Shown here: in pieces, positions 1 to 9,408 of the stretch
How the letters are laid out: each line of letters begins with the position of its first letter
Numbering within the stretch: the first letter of the stretch is position 1
NCBI RefSeq assembly: GCF_003721595.1
Contig: NZ_RJJR01000008.1
Location: forward strand, 1 to 64,000
From: Hanamia caeni
GTDB lineage: Bacteria; Bacteroidota; Bacteroidia; Chitinophagales; Chitinophagaceae
Length of the DNA: 64,000 bases
Direction of reading: 5' to 3'
Notes under the pieces: model-generated
The model's input: the letters and a program-made list of their open reading frames with translations, nothing else
What the model was told of the DNA's origin: nothing
Databases searched by the model: none
Made by a program: the position numbers and the translations under genes

Positions 1-90
1 CCGTTACCGATGGGCCGACCATCATCATCTACATAGCATTAAATAATAAAATCAAAGAACTAATTTGTATTCATTATTTATTCGTGACAC

Positions 91-1905
91 TCAATAACCA
101 GGATTCTGTTTTAAATAGACAGTACCTCCGGAATTGATAGCATCTATCTGACTTTGAGGAATAGGATAATATTCATTCTTTCCGGCTGTAAACTTGGTAC
201 CAAGATAATATGGAACATAATTCTTAATATAAGCCTGGTAAGCATTTAAAACCTCTGCAGCAATTCCCCAGCGCACGAGGTCAAAGAAGCGCTGGCCTTC
301 CATTGAAAGCTCAAGTCTTCTCTCCATTATAATGGCTTTTAATGCATAAGCCTGATTGCTAAAAGCGCCTGCGGGGTATAATCCAATTTTATAATTGCCT
401 GCCGGAGTGGTTTGGGGAGAATAGGTAGCTGAAGAAGCGTCATAAGTAGCGCCCCCAGCATATACCCAACCGGTTTTATCGGCAGCACGAGCACGAACTC
501 TGTTTACCAGTGCTTCTGCAGTTGTTGGATCGCCGGTGGCAAGATCAGCTTCTGCCGCCCACAATAATACATCTGCAAAACGAATCACATTTACGTTATT
601 TGCTGTTAATTCTGTGGAGGCCCAATAGCTTTCAGTGCTTGATAATGAGCCTTTTTGACTTTCGGCATACACATCTTTTTTAGTTACGAAATGTCCATTA
701 TTGGCCGGATCACGAATCCAGGAATCACCTGGCATAGGGCCCCAATCGAGGTAAGGAACTCCTTTTCTTCCGATTGCAATGTCAATTCTTGGATCCAATG
801 TTCCGGGATAAGTTGAACTGTTGACATCTGTACCACTATTATAGCTGCCATCTAACAGGGGTAATCCATGGGAATCAGTTTTATAGGCATTTCCTAAATC
901 CTGGGATGGATTGAAAAATCCACAGCAAGCGCCCGGGCCGTTATTATATGGAAAATTCAATAAATCGCCGTAGTTGCCGTTTGCTACACCCTGTCCATTG
1001 GCCTGCGCATTACCAGACCCGTCATTCACAGACATTTGAACTACAAATACTGCTTCAGCATCACCTTTATGATTTTGTGCCGGATTAAAATTGCTGGCAT
1101 AATTTATCAAATCATATTTCACACCGTCAGAAGTAGTTCCGCTGCTAATTAGCTCATCCAGCAAAGGTTTGGCATCTGAATACTTCTTCTCATACATATA
1201 GCATTTAGCTAAAAAAGCCTGTGCTGCCCATTTGTTGGCTCTGCCAACCTGTGGCTGAGTGGCCGGAAGGTTTTCCATAGCAAATTTAAAATCAGCTTCT
1301 ATATCAGGCCATACATCTACATACCCAGAGCCACTGATATTAGTAATCGCAGCAGGACTGGAAGTATCTCCTGTTACATTCTCAGAGATAAAAGGGACAT
1401 TATTAAAAACTTTTTTCAATTCAAACATTTGAAAACCTCTTATAAACCTGGCCTCTGCAGTGATAGTTTTAACCTGGTCTTCCGGAATATCTTTTGCCAG
1501 TGGCAAAATCCGAAGAACGTCATTTGCTCTCTGTACACCATAATAACAGTTTCTCCATTTACCTACGGTATAACCATTTGTAGGTAAAGTAGCCCACGTT
1601 TCAATAGGAACTACGTCCGGTTGGTCATCTGGTGTTGAACCTTTATAAGCGTCGTCGGCTGCTACACTTCCCAATGACCAGTTCGAAATAGCCCCGCCCC
1701 AGCCACCGTCGCCATTTCCCGGATAACCATCAAGAGTGGCATAGGCGCCTACCAGAAGTCCTTCTACTCCTTGCTGGTTAGCCATGATTGATGGGTTCAG
1801 GGATCCGACGGGTGGGATATCGAGAAATTCTTTTTTGCAACTGTAGCCTATACAAATCAGAAGGAATACGCTCAGTATTAAATATTTTATATTAGATTTT
1901 TTCAT
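91..1905 (-). CDS. susD: RagB/SusD family nutrient-uptake outer-membrane lipoprotein
   Basis: This is the surface glycan-binding partner of the TonB-dependent SusC porin encoded just upstream. The 604-residue protein starts with a lipoprotein signal peptide ending in GYSC, with the lipidated Cys at residue 23 followed by KKEFLD, as is usual for this family. The N-terminal helical (TPR-like) half and the C-terminal RRLELSMEGQRFFDLVRWG motif (about residues 536-555) are hallmarks of SusD/RagB. Length is normal for the family. It lies 26 bp after susC on the same strand, so the two should be co-transcribed. The substrate cannot be read from sequence; the neighbouring sugar dehydrogenase genes suggest a glycoside. 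Family assignment is secure. Confidence 0.95.
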   Translation of the reverse strand: MKKSNIKYLILSVFLLICIGYSCKKEFLDIPPVGSLNPSIMANQQGVEGLLVGAYATLDGYPGNGDGGWGGAISNWSLGSVAADDAYKGSTPDDQPDVVPIETWATLPTNGYTVGKWRNCYYGVQRANDVLRILPLAKDIPEDQVKTITAEARFIRGFQMFELKKVFNNVPFISENVTGDTSSPAAITNISGSGYVDVWPDIEADFKFAMENLPATQPQVGRANKWAAQAFLAKCYMYEKKYSDAKPLLDELISSGTTSDGVKYDLINYASNFNPAQNHKGDAEAVFVVQMSVNDGSGNAQANGQGVANGNYGDLLNFPYNNGPGACCGFFNPSQDLGNAYKTDSHGLPLLDGSYNSGTDVNSSTYPGTLDPRIDIAIGRKGVPYLDWGPMPGDSWIRDPANNGHFVTKKDVYAESQKGSLSSTESYWASTELTANNVNVIRFADVLLWAAEADLATGDPTTAEALVNRVRARAADKTGWVYAGGATYDASSATYSPQTTPAGNYKIGLYPAGAFSNQAYALKAIIMERRLELSMEGQRFFDLVRWGIAAEVLNAYQAYIKNYVPYYLGTKFTAGKNEYYPIPQSQIDAINSGGTVYLKQNPGY

Positions 1906-1931
1906 ATCACTAATTTTTTTATTTTTAAAAT

Positions 1932-4900
1932 TTAAAATGAGGCATTTATTCCAAAAAGGAATTGTTTCTGATTAGAAGGATAGTTACCGAAATCAATTCC
2001 GAAATTACTGTTATTACTTAAATTAGATTGTTGTAATTCCGGATCAAGCCCGGTATATTTTGTTATCGTAAACAAATTAGATCCTTGTATATAAATGCGG
2101 AGCTTATCAATTCCAACCTTTTTCAAAGGTGAAATAGGAAGCGTATAGCCTAACATTAAAGAACGAAGTTTCAGGAAAGAACCATCTTCCACATAAAAAG
2201 AATTAAACGCTCCACTATTACTAAAGCCACCGGCTGTTTCCAAAACCGGAACAGTTGCTCCCGGATTGGCCACATGTGCAGTTGGATCTGTAACTGTAGT
2301 TGGCTGTCCGGCTGAATTTACGAGGATAGCAGACTTATTTAATGCATCATTGCTGATACCGCCGCGGAAAACCTGTGGAAAATCAGTCCAGTATTTTACA
2401 TAATTAACATCCTGGTTGCCCTGGGAACCATAAAAGAATATAGAAAAATCGAAAGCTTTATAACTTGCATTAATATTTAGGCCATAGGTGAAATCGGGAT
2501 TTGGGTTTCCAATCCAGGTTCTGTCCTGATCATCAATTTTTCCATCAGGCTTCCCATCAGGGCCACTTATATCGGCATATTTGAAACGGCCAGGATTTGC
2601 AGCAGTTTGCGTAGGTGATTTAGCTACATCTGCGGCATCCTGGAAAAGCCCAATCACTTTATATCCAAAAAATTCACCGATTGCTCTGCCCGGTTGCACA
2701 CGGGTAAAGGCTCCAATGCGGGTAGATCCATCACTGTTCCTATCCTGATACTTATAACCCGGAGGCAGGCTAACTACTTCACTCTTATAACTGGTAAGCG
2801 TTCCCTGGATATCAAATTTAAAGTCAGAACCTGCGCTTCCATGGAAAGTAATGCTTCCATCAATACCGGAATTTTGGATATCGCCGGAATTAACAACCGG
2901 CTGACTCGCACCGCCTGCAAAATTTCCTATCAGAGATTGCTTTTGGAACAATAATCCACTGATTTTTTTCTTGTACCATTCAACGGACAGGCTTAATTTA
3001 TTATTAAGAATGGTAGCGTCCAGGCCTACGTTAGTTATGATATCCTGCTCCCATGTTGTCAATGGATTGCCAAATTGGCTCTGATAGAATCCCATGGTAG
3101 CACCCTGGGGATCTCCGTCAATTGAATAGTAGGAATAGCCAGCACCAGATGCATAAAGGCTATAAGGATTAGTAGCCCCAATATTATTAATGGAACCCAA
3201 TTTCCCCCAACCACCTCTGAATTTCAAATCATTAAAAAATGAGACGCCTTTCAGGAAGCTTTCCTGGGATATTCTCCAGCCCGCAGATACAGAAGGGAAA
3301 ACGCCAAATCTATGATCTTTATCAAAAACAGATGCACCGTCTCTGCGCACAGTGGCACTAATAAGGTACTTGTCATTGTATTGATAATCCAGTCGGCCAA
3401 ATTGTGAATATAAGGATCGCTGATAAGGTGCTCCTCCATTATTACTTACGCCGCCGGTAGGACTTCCGGTATTTAGGATTAAGTAGTTAGGGTCTGAACT
3501 GAAATAATTAATTCTCCCAGCGGAGAAGCTACGATCATAAATCTTTTTTGCCTCAATGCCACCTAATACTTTAATGTTATGTAATCCTATTACATTTGAA
3601 TAAGTTAATGTATTTGTCCATTGCCATAAACTATTATATCCAGCTCCTTCAGTAAATGCATTTGGATTGGTGTTACCTTCCGCATCGTTATATGGCGTAG
3701 GGCTGAATGAATAATAGTAATAATTTTCAACAGTGCCGCCGAAGGAAGTATGTGCGGTAAAATGTTTTAGAAAATCCACATCAGCAAATACATTTCCGAT
3801 CATAGACCAGCTATTGCTTTTATTATTGGCGGTACGCTTTTGCCTGGCTACAGGGTTTTGCGAGTTGCTAAGGTGAGGTGCATGAGTTCCGGCGAAATTT
3901 CCCATAATATCGTATACCGGAATAATCGGTGGAGTACGATAAGTGAATGAAATTGAGTTCCCTTCGTTTTGGTTGGTAAATCCCGGATTTTGGCGATATA
4001 CAACATCGGCATTTTCACCAATTCTTATATTGTCTTTAATATTGAAAACGGTATTTGCTCTTACGTCATATTTTTTCAGGTAAGTATTTATCAGGGTGCC
4101 TTCCTGATTGAAATAATTCATTGAAAATAAATAGGACGATTTATCGCTCCCTGCACTTACAGTCACCGTATGGTTTTGAATCATAGCTGGCTTAAAGATT
4201 TCATGAAACCAGTCAGTGCCAGGTTTTGATGCTTTTGTAATCTGGTTGGAAGAAATATCATACGTTGAAGGATCTGTATTGGCATCACCATTTTTTGCGG
4301 CTTCCGGAATAATATAATCCGGGATTATAGGACCTGTTTGAGAAGGATCTTTTCCAAATTGCCCGGTCCTTTTATCAGGTGTCACTCCTGAATTGCTTTC
4401 CATGTTCCAGATAGCTTGTGCGTATCCTTGAGTATTAGTAAGATTCCATACATTTCCTTTTAAAGGTTGCTGGGAACCAAGATACATATTGTAGGTAACG
4501 GTTGCTTTGCCGCGTCCTTTTTTTGTTGTAACCACCACAACTCCGTTGGATCCCTGTATACCATAAATGGCGGCAGCGCCTGCATCTTTCAACACCTGTA
4601 CGGATTCTATATCATCAGGATTAATATCCCTAAGGCCGGTGCCGGATTCAACTCCATCCACGATATATAATGGAGACGAATTTCCTAAGGAGGTGATTCC
4701 TCTTACACGCACTGCAGCTCCGCCACCGGGTACACCGGAGGTAGTAACGGTAACTCCTGAGGCTTGCCCTTGTAATAAAGATTCCGCATTCCCTGAGGGA
4801 ATCTTTTTCATATCGCTCACATCCACCACCGCAACAGACCCGGTAATGTCCTTTTTTCTCTGCGAAGTATAACCTGTAACAACGATTTCATTCAGATTGG

Positions 4901-5204
4901 TTGCGCTGGGTGTCATCGAAACCGTGATGTTGCTTTGGCCGGAAATTGATACATCCTGATCTGCGTATCCTACATAGCTGATTCGCAAAGTCTTCGCATT
5001 TGGAGGTACACTTATAGAGAAGTTGCCGTTCGGCCCGGTAGTTTCGCCGGTTCTGTTCCCAACTACGACTACAGAAGCGCCTACCAAAGCCGTTCCATCG
5101 CTTGTAGTAACAGTTCCTGTGATAGTCCGCCGCTGAGCCATAGATTGTAGAAAACAAAGCAGCACGAAGAGGCTGCTAAGCAGTAATCTTTTTTTCATAA
5201 TCAA
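1932..5204 (-). CDS. susC: SusC/RagA TonB-linked outer-membrane transporter
   Basis: A 1090-residue TonB-dependent transporter that imports glycan fragments across the outer membrane together with the SusD lipoprotein. It has a signal peptide (about residues 1-25, ending SMAQ), a carboxypeptidase-D-regulatory-like domain (about 27-110, with the ISYVGYADQDVSI strand), the plug with the SusC motif LYIVDGVE (about 180), and a long beta-barrel ending in aromatic FGINASF. The Met at residue 3 is an equally good start. No N-terminal FecR-interacting extension is present, so regulation by an ECF/anti-sigma pair is not indicated. The transporter precedes susD in a two-gene operon. Confidence 0.95.
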   Translation of the reverse strand: MIMKKRLLLSSLFVLLCFLQSMAQRRTITGTVTTSDGTALVGASVVVVGNRTGETTGPNGNFSISVPPNAKTLRISYVGYADQDVSISGQSNITVSMTPSATNLNEIVVTGYTSQRKKDITGSVAVVDVSDMKKIPSGNAESLLQGQASGVTVTTSGVPGGGAAVRVRGITSLGNSSPLYIVDGVESGTGLRDINPDDIESVQVLKDAGAAAIYGIQGSNGVVVVTTKKGRGKATVTYNMYLGSQQPLKGNVWNLTNTQGYAQAIWNMESNSGVTPDKRTGQFGKDPSQTGPIIPDYIIPEAAKNGDANTDPSTYDISSNQITKASKPGTDWFHEIFKPAMIQNHTVTVSAGSDKSSYLFSMNYFNQEGTLINTYLKKYDVRANTVFNIKDNIRIGENADVVYRQNPGFTNQNEGNSISFTYRTPPIIPVYDIMGNFAGTHAPHLSNSQNPVARQKRTANNKSNSWSMIGNVFADVDFLKHFTAHTSFGGTVENYYYYSFSPTPYNDAEGNTNPNAFTEGAGYNSLWQWTNTLTYSNVIGLHNIKVLGGIEAKKIYDRSFSAGRINYFSSDPNYLILNTGSPTGGVSNNGGAPYQRSLYSQFGRLDYQYNDKYLISATVRRDGASVFDKDHRFGVFPSVSAGWRISQESFLKGVSFFNDLKFRGGWGKLGSINNIGATNPYSLYASGAGYSYYSIDGDPQGATMGFYQSQFGNPLTTWEQDIITNVGLDATILNNKLSLSVEWYKKKISGLLFQKQSLIGNFAGGASQPVVNSGDIQNSGIDGSITFHGSAGSDFKFDIQGTLTSYKSEVVSLPPGYKYQDRNSDGSTRIGAFTRVQPGRAIGEFFGYKVIGLFQDAADVAKSPTQTAANPGRFKYADISGPDGKPDGKIDDQDRTWIGNPNPDFTYGLNINASYKAFDFSIFFYGSQGNQDVNYVKYWTDFPQVFRGGISNDALNKSAILVNSAGQPTTVTDPTAHVANPGATVPVLETAGGFSNSGAFNSFYVEDGSFLKLRSLMLGYTLPISPLKKVGIDKLRIYIQGSNLFTITKYTGLDPELQQSNLSNNSNFGIDFGNYPSNQKQFLFGINASF

Positions 5205-5366
5205 GTAATTAAATTTGCGTTAAAGTTAATAGGACACAATTTACATTCTTTTTTATATAACGTAAATTTTTTTTGTAAGCGTTTTGTAAAATACCCCGGA
5301 ATTTTTACTAACCGTAATCAAAGTGAAACCTCATAGTAAATAAACAAATAAGCCCGTTTTAATTCC

Positions 5367-5393
5367 ATAAAAAAAGTGGCGCAAGGCCACTTT
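5367..5393 (-). terminator. Rho-independent terminator after the Gfo/Idh gene
   Basis: An 8-bp perfect stem (AAAGTGGC paired with GCCACTTT) has a 5-nt loop and is followed on the minus strand by a T run. It closes the GMC/small-subunit/Gfo-Idh transcription unit and separates it from susC. Confidence 0.8.
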
Positions 5394-5422
5394 GTAAAAA
5401 AAGTCAACAACCAATCTTTTAA

Positions 5423-6583
5423 TTATTCCACAAAATCTGTCCACTTTTCATTTGAATTGCCTGAGGCTACCACATTTTCAATGAATGCCATTCCACGTAC
5501 ACCATCTTCTATTCCCGGGAAATCCAGCATTTCTTTCGTCGGTTCTTTGCCATCTAATTTAGCCATTAGCGTATGGGCAAAATTTCGGTAGATATTCGCA
5601 AAAGCTTCAAGATAACCTTCGGGATGGCCACCCGGCGTACGGCAATTTTGCAAGGCATAGCTGCTGAGCCCCGGTGAATTATTACCGGCTCTTAAAATTT
5701 GGGCGGGTTGATCAAGCCATCTTACAATTAAGGTATTTGGCTCCTGTTGTGTCCAATCTATTCCGCCTTTTTCGCCATAGATCCTGATCTTCAGGTTATT
5801 TTCTTCACCGGCTGCTACTTGTGTCGCCACTAAAACGCCGGCTGCACCATTGTCAAATTTCAGTAAAACATTCCCGTCATCATCCAAGGCACGCCCCTCA
5901 ACCATTACATTTAAATCTGCACAAAGTTTGGTAATCTTCAATCCGGAAATGTATTCTGCGAGGTGTGCTGCGTGAGTGCCTATATCTCCCATAGCGCCTG
6001 CTTTTCCCGATTTTTTCGGGTCAGTCCGCCATGATGCCTGGGCATTGCCTTCTCTTTCAGTGAGCCTGCTCAGCCATCCTTGTGAATATTCTACTACTAT
6101 TTTCCTGATTTTTCCAAACGCTCCTTCCGCTACCATTGCCTTCGCCTGTTTCACCATTGGGTAACCGGAATAAGTATGAGTAAGACAAAGCGTTTTTCCG
6201 CTTTGCTCAAGTTTCTTTTTTAAATCTTTTGCTTCCTGCAGGGTAAAGGTCATTGGTTTTTCAACTATTACATTGAAGCCATTATCAAGGGCCATAGCTG
6301 CGGGCGCATAGTGCGCAAAATTGGGAGTAACAATGGTGATAAAATCGATGCGTTTGTCTTCGGGCATTTTGCTTTCTTTCTCAATCATTTCTTCGAAGGA
6401 TAAATAGGTTCGATCTGCCGGAAGAAATAATTCTTTACCGGATTCCTTTGCTATATCCGGGTTAATACTTAATGCACCGCAACTTAATTCAATCAACCCA
6501 TCCATATTGGCGGCCAGCCGGTGAATGGCACCGATGAAAGCATCTTTGCCTCCGCCTACCATTCCCATTCTTAATTTTCTCAT
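5423..6583 (-). CDS. Gfo/Idh/MocA family NAD(P)-dependent oxidoreductase
   Basis: A 386-residue oxidoreductase with an N-terminal Rossmann fold (MGMVGGGKDAFIGAIHR, residues 6-22) and the family's EKPMT motif (about 110-114), which carries the catalytic Lys. The C-terminal alpha/beta domain binds a sugar or polyol. No signal peptide, so it is cytoplasmic. It is the last gene of a three-gene unit with a flavin dehydrogenase and its small subunit. In glycoside 3-oxidation pathways Gfo/Idh enzymes interconvert 3-keto and hydroxy sugars, which fits this setting by inference. The family call is certain; the substrate is not known. Confidence 0.9.
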   Translation of the reverse strand: MRKLRMGMVGGGKDAFIGAIHRLAANMDGLIELSCGALSINPDIAKESGKELFLPADRTYLSFEEMIEKESKMPEDKRIDFITIVTPNFAHYAPAAMALDNGFNVIVEKPMTFTLQEAKDLKKKLEQSGKTLCLTHTYSGYPMVKQAKAMVAEGAFGKIRKIVVEYSQGWLSRLTEREGNAQASWRTDPKKSGKAGAMGDIGTHAAHLAEYISGLKITKLCADLNVMVEGRALDDDGNVLLKFDNGAAGVLVATQVAAGEENNLKIRIYGEKGGIDWTQQEPNTLIVRWLDQPAQILRAGNNSPGLSSYALQNCRTPGGHPEGYLEAFANIYRNFAHTLMAKLDGKEPTKEMLDFPGIEDGVRGMAFIENVVASGNSNEKWTDFVE

Positions 6584-6648
6584 GATAAAATTTTAAAATA
6601 AAAAAATCGGTTTTTTGTTTGCCTGCTGATAAAAGCAGTTTATTTTTT

Positions 6649-7311
6649 TTAAAAACTAATACATTCTTTTAATTCTTTTTCGGTATACGCCAGGTTATGC
6701 TGTTTCAAAACATCTTCCGGAACGCCATTCCATTGGTTAGGCGTATTGCCTATATACCCAATATCTTTTACGCCGATGGCAGTGGTATAAAATCCTGTGG
6801 CAGTAAGATTTCTCATCAAATTAAAAAAACTTACGCCCTGCATCACCTCAGGTTTTGCCTTTTTAGGCCATGCTATATCGTCCACCATTTCCATTTGTTG
6901 TTTTTGATCGCATTCTGTAAATGGTTTTTGATAACGGGCCAGGCATTCCATATCAAGCCATTTCAATCCACCTCGCATAGGGACCTGATGCTCCGGTTTG
7001 TCTTTCACAATAAATTCGATAAAATCAGGAACTTTTGCATCTGATGCGCTGCCGCTTACCTCATCCTTTGGAATAATAATATCCCCAAGAATTGTGATGG
7101 TCTGCATTTCATGAGGTGTAAAAAAAGTGTAAGCGTTCACTTCTTCGAGGTGCTTCACTTCCTCTTTCATCAGCCCGGGATGCTTTTTTGCAGGAGTTGC
7201 CGATGCTTTTTTGAGAACCGTTTTTTTATTGTCGGTCTCGCAGGCCTGCAATAAAAATCCGGAAGATACGGTTCCGAGAACCATTACTTTAAGCGATTTT
7301 CTTCTATCCAT
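6649..7311 (-). CDS. Gluconate 2-dehydrogenase subunit 3 family protein (Tat lipoprotein)
   Basis: A 220-residue small subunit of a membrane-associated flavin sugar dehydrogenase. The N-terminus shows a twin-arginine motif (MDRRKSLKVM) followed by a hydrophobic stretch and a lipobox (LLQAC, Cys24), indicating export folded through Tat and lipid anchoring. The body matches the gluconate_2-dh3 family, including the FFTPHEMQTITILGDIIIPK segment around residue 60. It lies 21 bp downstream of the GMC catalytic subunit, which has no signal of its own; in this class the catalytic subunit is carried out by the small one. Family call is confident. Confidence 0.9.
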   Translation of the reverse strand: MDRRKSLKVMVLGTVSSGFLLQACETDNKKTVLKKASATPAKKHPGLMKEEVKHLEEVNAYTFFTPHEMQTITILGDIIIPKDEVSGSASDAKVPDFIEFIVKDKPEHQVPMRGGLKWLDMECLARYQKPFTECDQKQQMEMVDDIAWPKKAKPEVMQGVSFFNLMRNLTATGFYTTAIGVKDIGYIGNTPNQWNGVPEDVLKQHNLAYTEKELKECISF

Positions 7312-7332
7312 AAATATTGAAATTAAATGCTG

Positions 7333-9072
7333 CTAAATATTATTTTTCTTTAGCTGGTCAACAATATATTCAGACGTGCGCATGGAAAGGGCCAGGATGG
7401 TCCAGGTAATATTTTTATCGCCCTGCGACACAAACATTCCTCCATCTACATTAAACAGGTTTTTACAATCATGCGCCTGGGCCCATTTATTCAATGGTGA
7501 ATCTTTTGGACTATTTCCCATACGAATCGTTCCCGCCTCGTGAATAATATTGCCGGGTGCGTGAAGTCCATAATTATTTTCAGGCCCATCATCTGCTCCC
7601 CAAACGGAAACGGCCCCCATGGCATGTAAAATTTCTGCAAAGGTTTCCTTCATGTGCTTGGCCTGTTTAATTTCATAATCTGTATATTTTGTATGAAATC
7701 TTAAAACAGGAATTCCATAAATGTCAACGGTATTTGGATCAAGCTCGCAATAGCTGTCCTTCATGGCAACTGCTTCCCCGCGTCCGGCCATACCTACATG
7801 AGAGCCGAAGAAATACCGGTAATCTTCTTTTAGTGACGCACCATAGCCACCGGCTTCCTTTTGCTTTCCCTTCACTTTATAAGTCCCGTTCAGGTTTTCA
7901 ATCCCCCATTGAAAACCATATAAGGGCATCCCGAAACCTCCGCCATATTCGATGTGGTAGCCCCGTGGAAAATCGAGTTTTTTATTATCCAGCCACCAGG
8001 GAGTGTAAACGTGCATACCTCCTACTCCATCTTCATTGTATCGTTTCCTGTCAAATAAATCAGGAATAATGCCACCCATATCTGCCCCGGTAGAATCGTG
8101 CAGGTAATGCCCTACTATATCACTTGAATTAGCAAGCCCGTTGGGATGGCGCGGCGATTTAGAATTCAATAACAGTCTTGCAGATTCGCAGGCGCTGGCT
8201 CCGAGGATAACAGTGCGGCCCATCACCTGGTATTCCTGCATGTCTTCTTTATTTACATAAGAAACGCCCGTAGCCAGGCCTTCTTTATTAGTTAGCACTT
8301 CGCGGGCCATGGCGTTGACTACCAGGTCTACATTTCCTGTATTTAGCGCCGGCAACACCAAAGCTGAAGAGGATGAAAAATCAGCGTAAATTTTACAACT
8401 TCGGTTGCATTGCTGGCAAAAAAAACATTGACCGCGGGTATCATTAATTTTTTTGGTAAGAATGGAAAGCCTGGATGGGATCACCGGAATTCCAATGCCT
8501 GTCGCAGCTTTCTTAATCATCAATTCGTGAAGCCGCGGCTTGGGAGGCGGCAGAAAAAAACCATCAGGGTCATCTACCAAACCTTCATTGGTGCCAAATA
8601 CCCCCAATAATTTATCTATTTTATCATAATAAGGTTTTACATCATCATAGCTTATTGGCCAATCATCGCCCAAGCCATCAATGCTTCTTCTTTTAAAATC
8701 TTTAGGGCCAAAACGTAATGAAATTCTTCCCCAGTGATTGGTGCGGCCACCTACCATTCTTGCACGCCACCATTCCCAGTTAGAGCCTTTTGCATTTGTG
8801 TAAGGCTCGCCATCAATTTCCCAGCCCCAATAACAACCATCCATATCGCCGAAAGGACGAAACTTGGTGCTGGCGCCTCTCCTGGGAGAATCCCAGGCAT
8901 TTTGCAATTGCTTCGAATCTACAGCAGGACTATAATCCGGCCCGGCTTCAAGCAGGCAAACTTTTAACCCTGCATTTGCCAATACATAAGCTGCCATACC
9001 GCCTCCTGCTCCGGAACCGATTATAATTGCATCATATTTTTTTGGTTGAACTTTTACTTGAAAATCTCCCAT
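7333..9072 (-). CDS. GMC family FAD-dependent sugar dehydrogenase, catalytic subunit
   Basis: A 579-residue GMC oxidoreductase with the FAD-binding motif AIIIGSGAGGGMAAYVL (residues 15-31) and the C-terminal active-site region HEAGTIRMG followed by the NITW segment. A cysteine cluster CFFCQQCNRSC sits near residues 215-225 and resembles the Fe-S site of three-subunit FAD glucose and fructose dehydrogenases. Paired with a gluconate_2-dh3 subunit, it has the composition of glucoside 3-dehydrogenase (LacA/LacC type); no cytochrome subunit is encoded nearby. Family is certain; the 3-dehydrogenase role is inferred from partners and neighbours. Confidence 0.9.
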   Translation of the reverse strand: MGDFQVKVQPKKYDAIIIGSGAGGGMAAYVLANAGLKVCLLEAGPDYSPAVDSKQLQNAWDSPRRGASTKFRPFGDMDGCYWGWEIDGEPYTNAKGSNWEWWRARMVGGRTNHWGRISLRFGPKDFKRRSIDGLGDDWPISYDDVKPYYDKIDKLLGVFGTNEGLVDDPDGFFLPPPKPRLHELMIKKAATGIGIPVIPSRLSILTKKINDTRGQCFFCQQCNRSCKIYADFSSSSALVLPALNTGNVDLVVNAMAREVLTNKEGLATGVSYVNKEDMQEYQVMGRTVILGASACESARLLLNSKSPRHPNGLANSSDIVGHYLHDSTGADMGGIIPDLFDRKRYNEDGVGGMHVYTPWWLDNKKLDFPRGYHIEYGGGFGMPLYGFQWGIENLNGTYKVKGKQKEAGGYGASLKEDYRYFFGSHVGMAGRGEAVAMKDSYCELDPNTVDIYGIPVLRFHTKYTDYEIKQAKHMKETFAEILHAMGAVSVWGADDGPENNYGLHAPGNIIHEAGTIRMGNSPKDSPLNKWAQAHDCKNLFNVDGGMFVSQGDKNITWTILALSMRTSEYIVDQLKKNNI

Positions 9073-9195
9073 ATCAATAAAATTGGATTTTTTATGAATC
9101 GGGCATGAAAATAGGAATTCTTGACATAATTAAGTCCAATTATTTTCGAATCCTTAAAAATTTAAAATTTTTTTTGGGATTTTACACGCCGCAAA

Positions 9196-9351
9196 ATGGA
9201 AAAAGAATCGCTTACTGATATGAAAAGAAATTCGTTTACCCATAACCGTTATATTCACGGGCAAAATAAAAATTCAAATTATTTCCTGCTTTACTATAAC
9301 AAACATTTTTACAGGGAAACGAATTATGGAATGTATGCACATAACCCATGA
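9196..9351 (+). CDS. Possible 51-residue small ORF in the GMC/ligA intergenic region
   Basis: The 336-bp gap between the divergent GMC and ligA genes holds one open frame from ATG to TGA, rich in Asn, Tyr and His. I recognise no family. With no Shine-Dalgarno signal in this phylum and no promoter I could identify, coding status is doubtful. The rest of the gap is AT-rich and presumably holds the promoters of both neighbours. Confidence 0.2.
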   Translation: MEKESLTDMKRNSFTHNRYIHGQNKNSNYFLLYYNKHFYRETNYGMYAHNP

Positions 9352-9408
9352 CTTCATTCAAGTTTGGAATAATACATTTTTTGTAGTTTTATTTTTTAAA
9401 GTTCGAAT

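Noticed and set aside
1..90. Gene at the left edge
   Set aside because: No frame or RNA signature is supported in the first 90 bases downstream of susD.
4467..4872. Plus-strand open frames inside susC
   Set aside because: They are antisense shadows of the plug domain of the TonB-dependent transporter.
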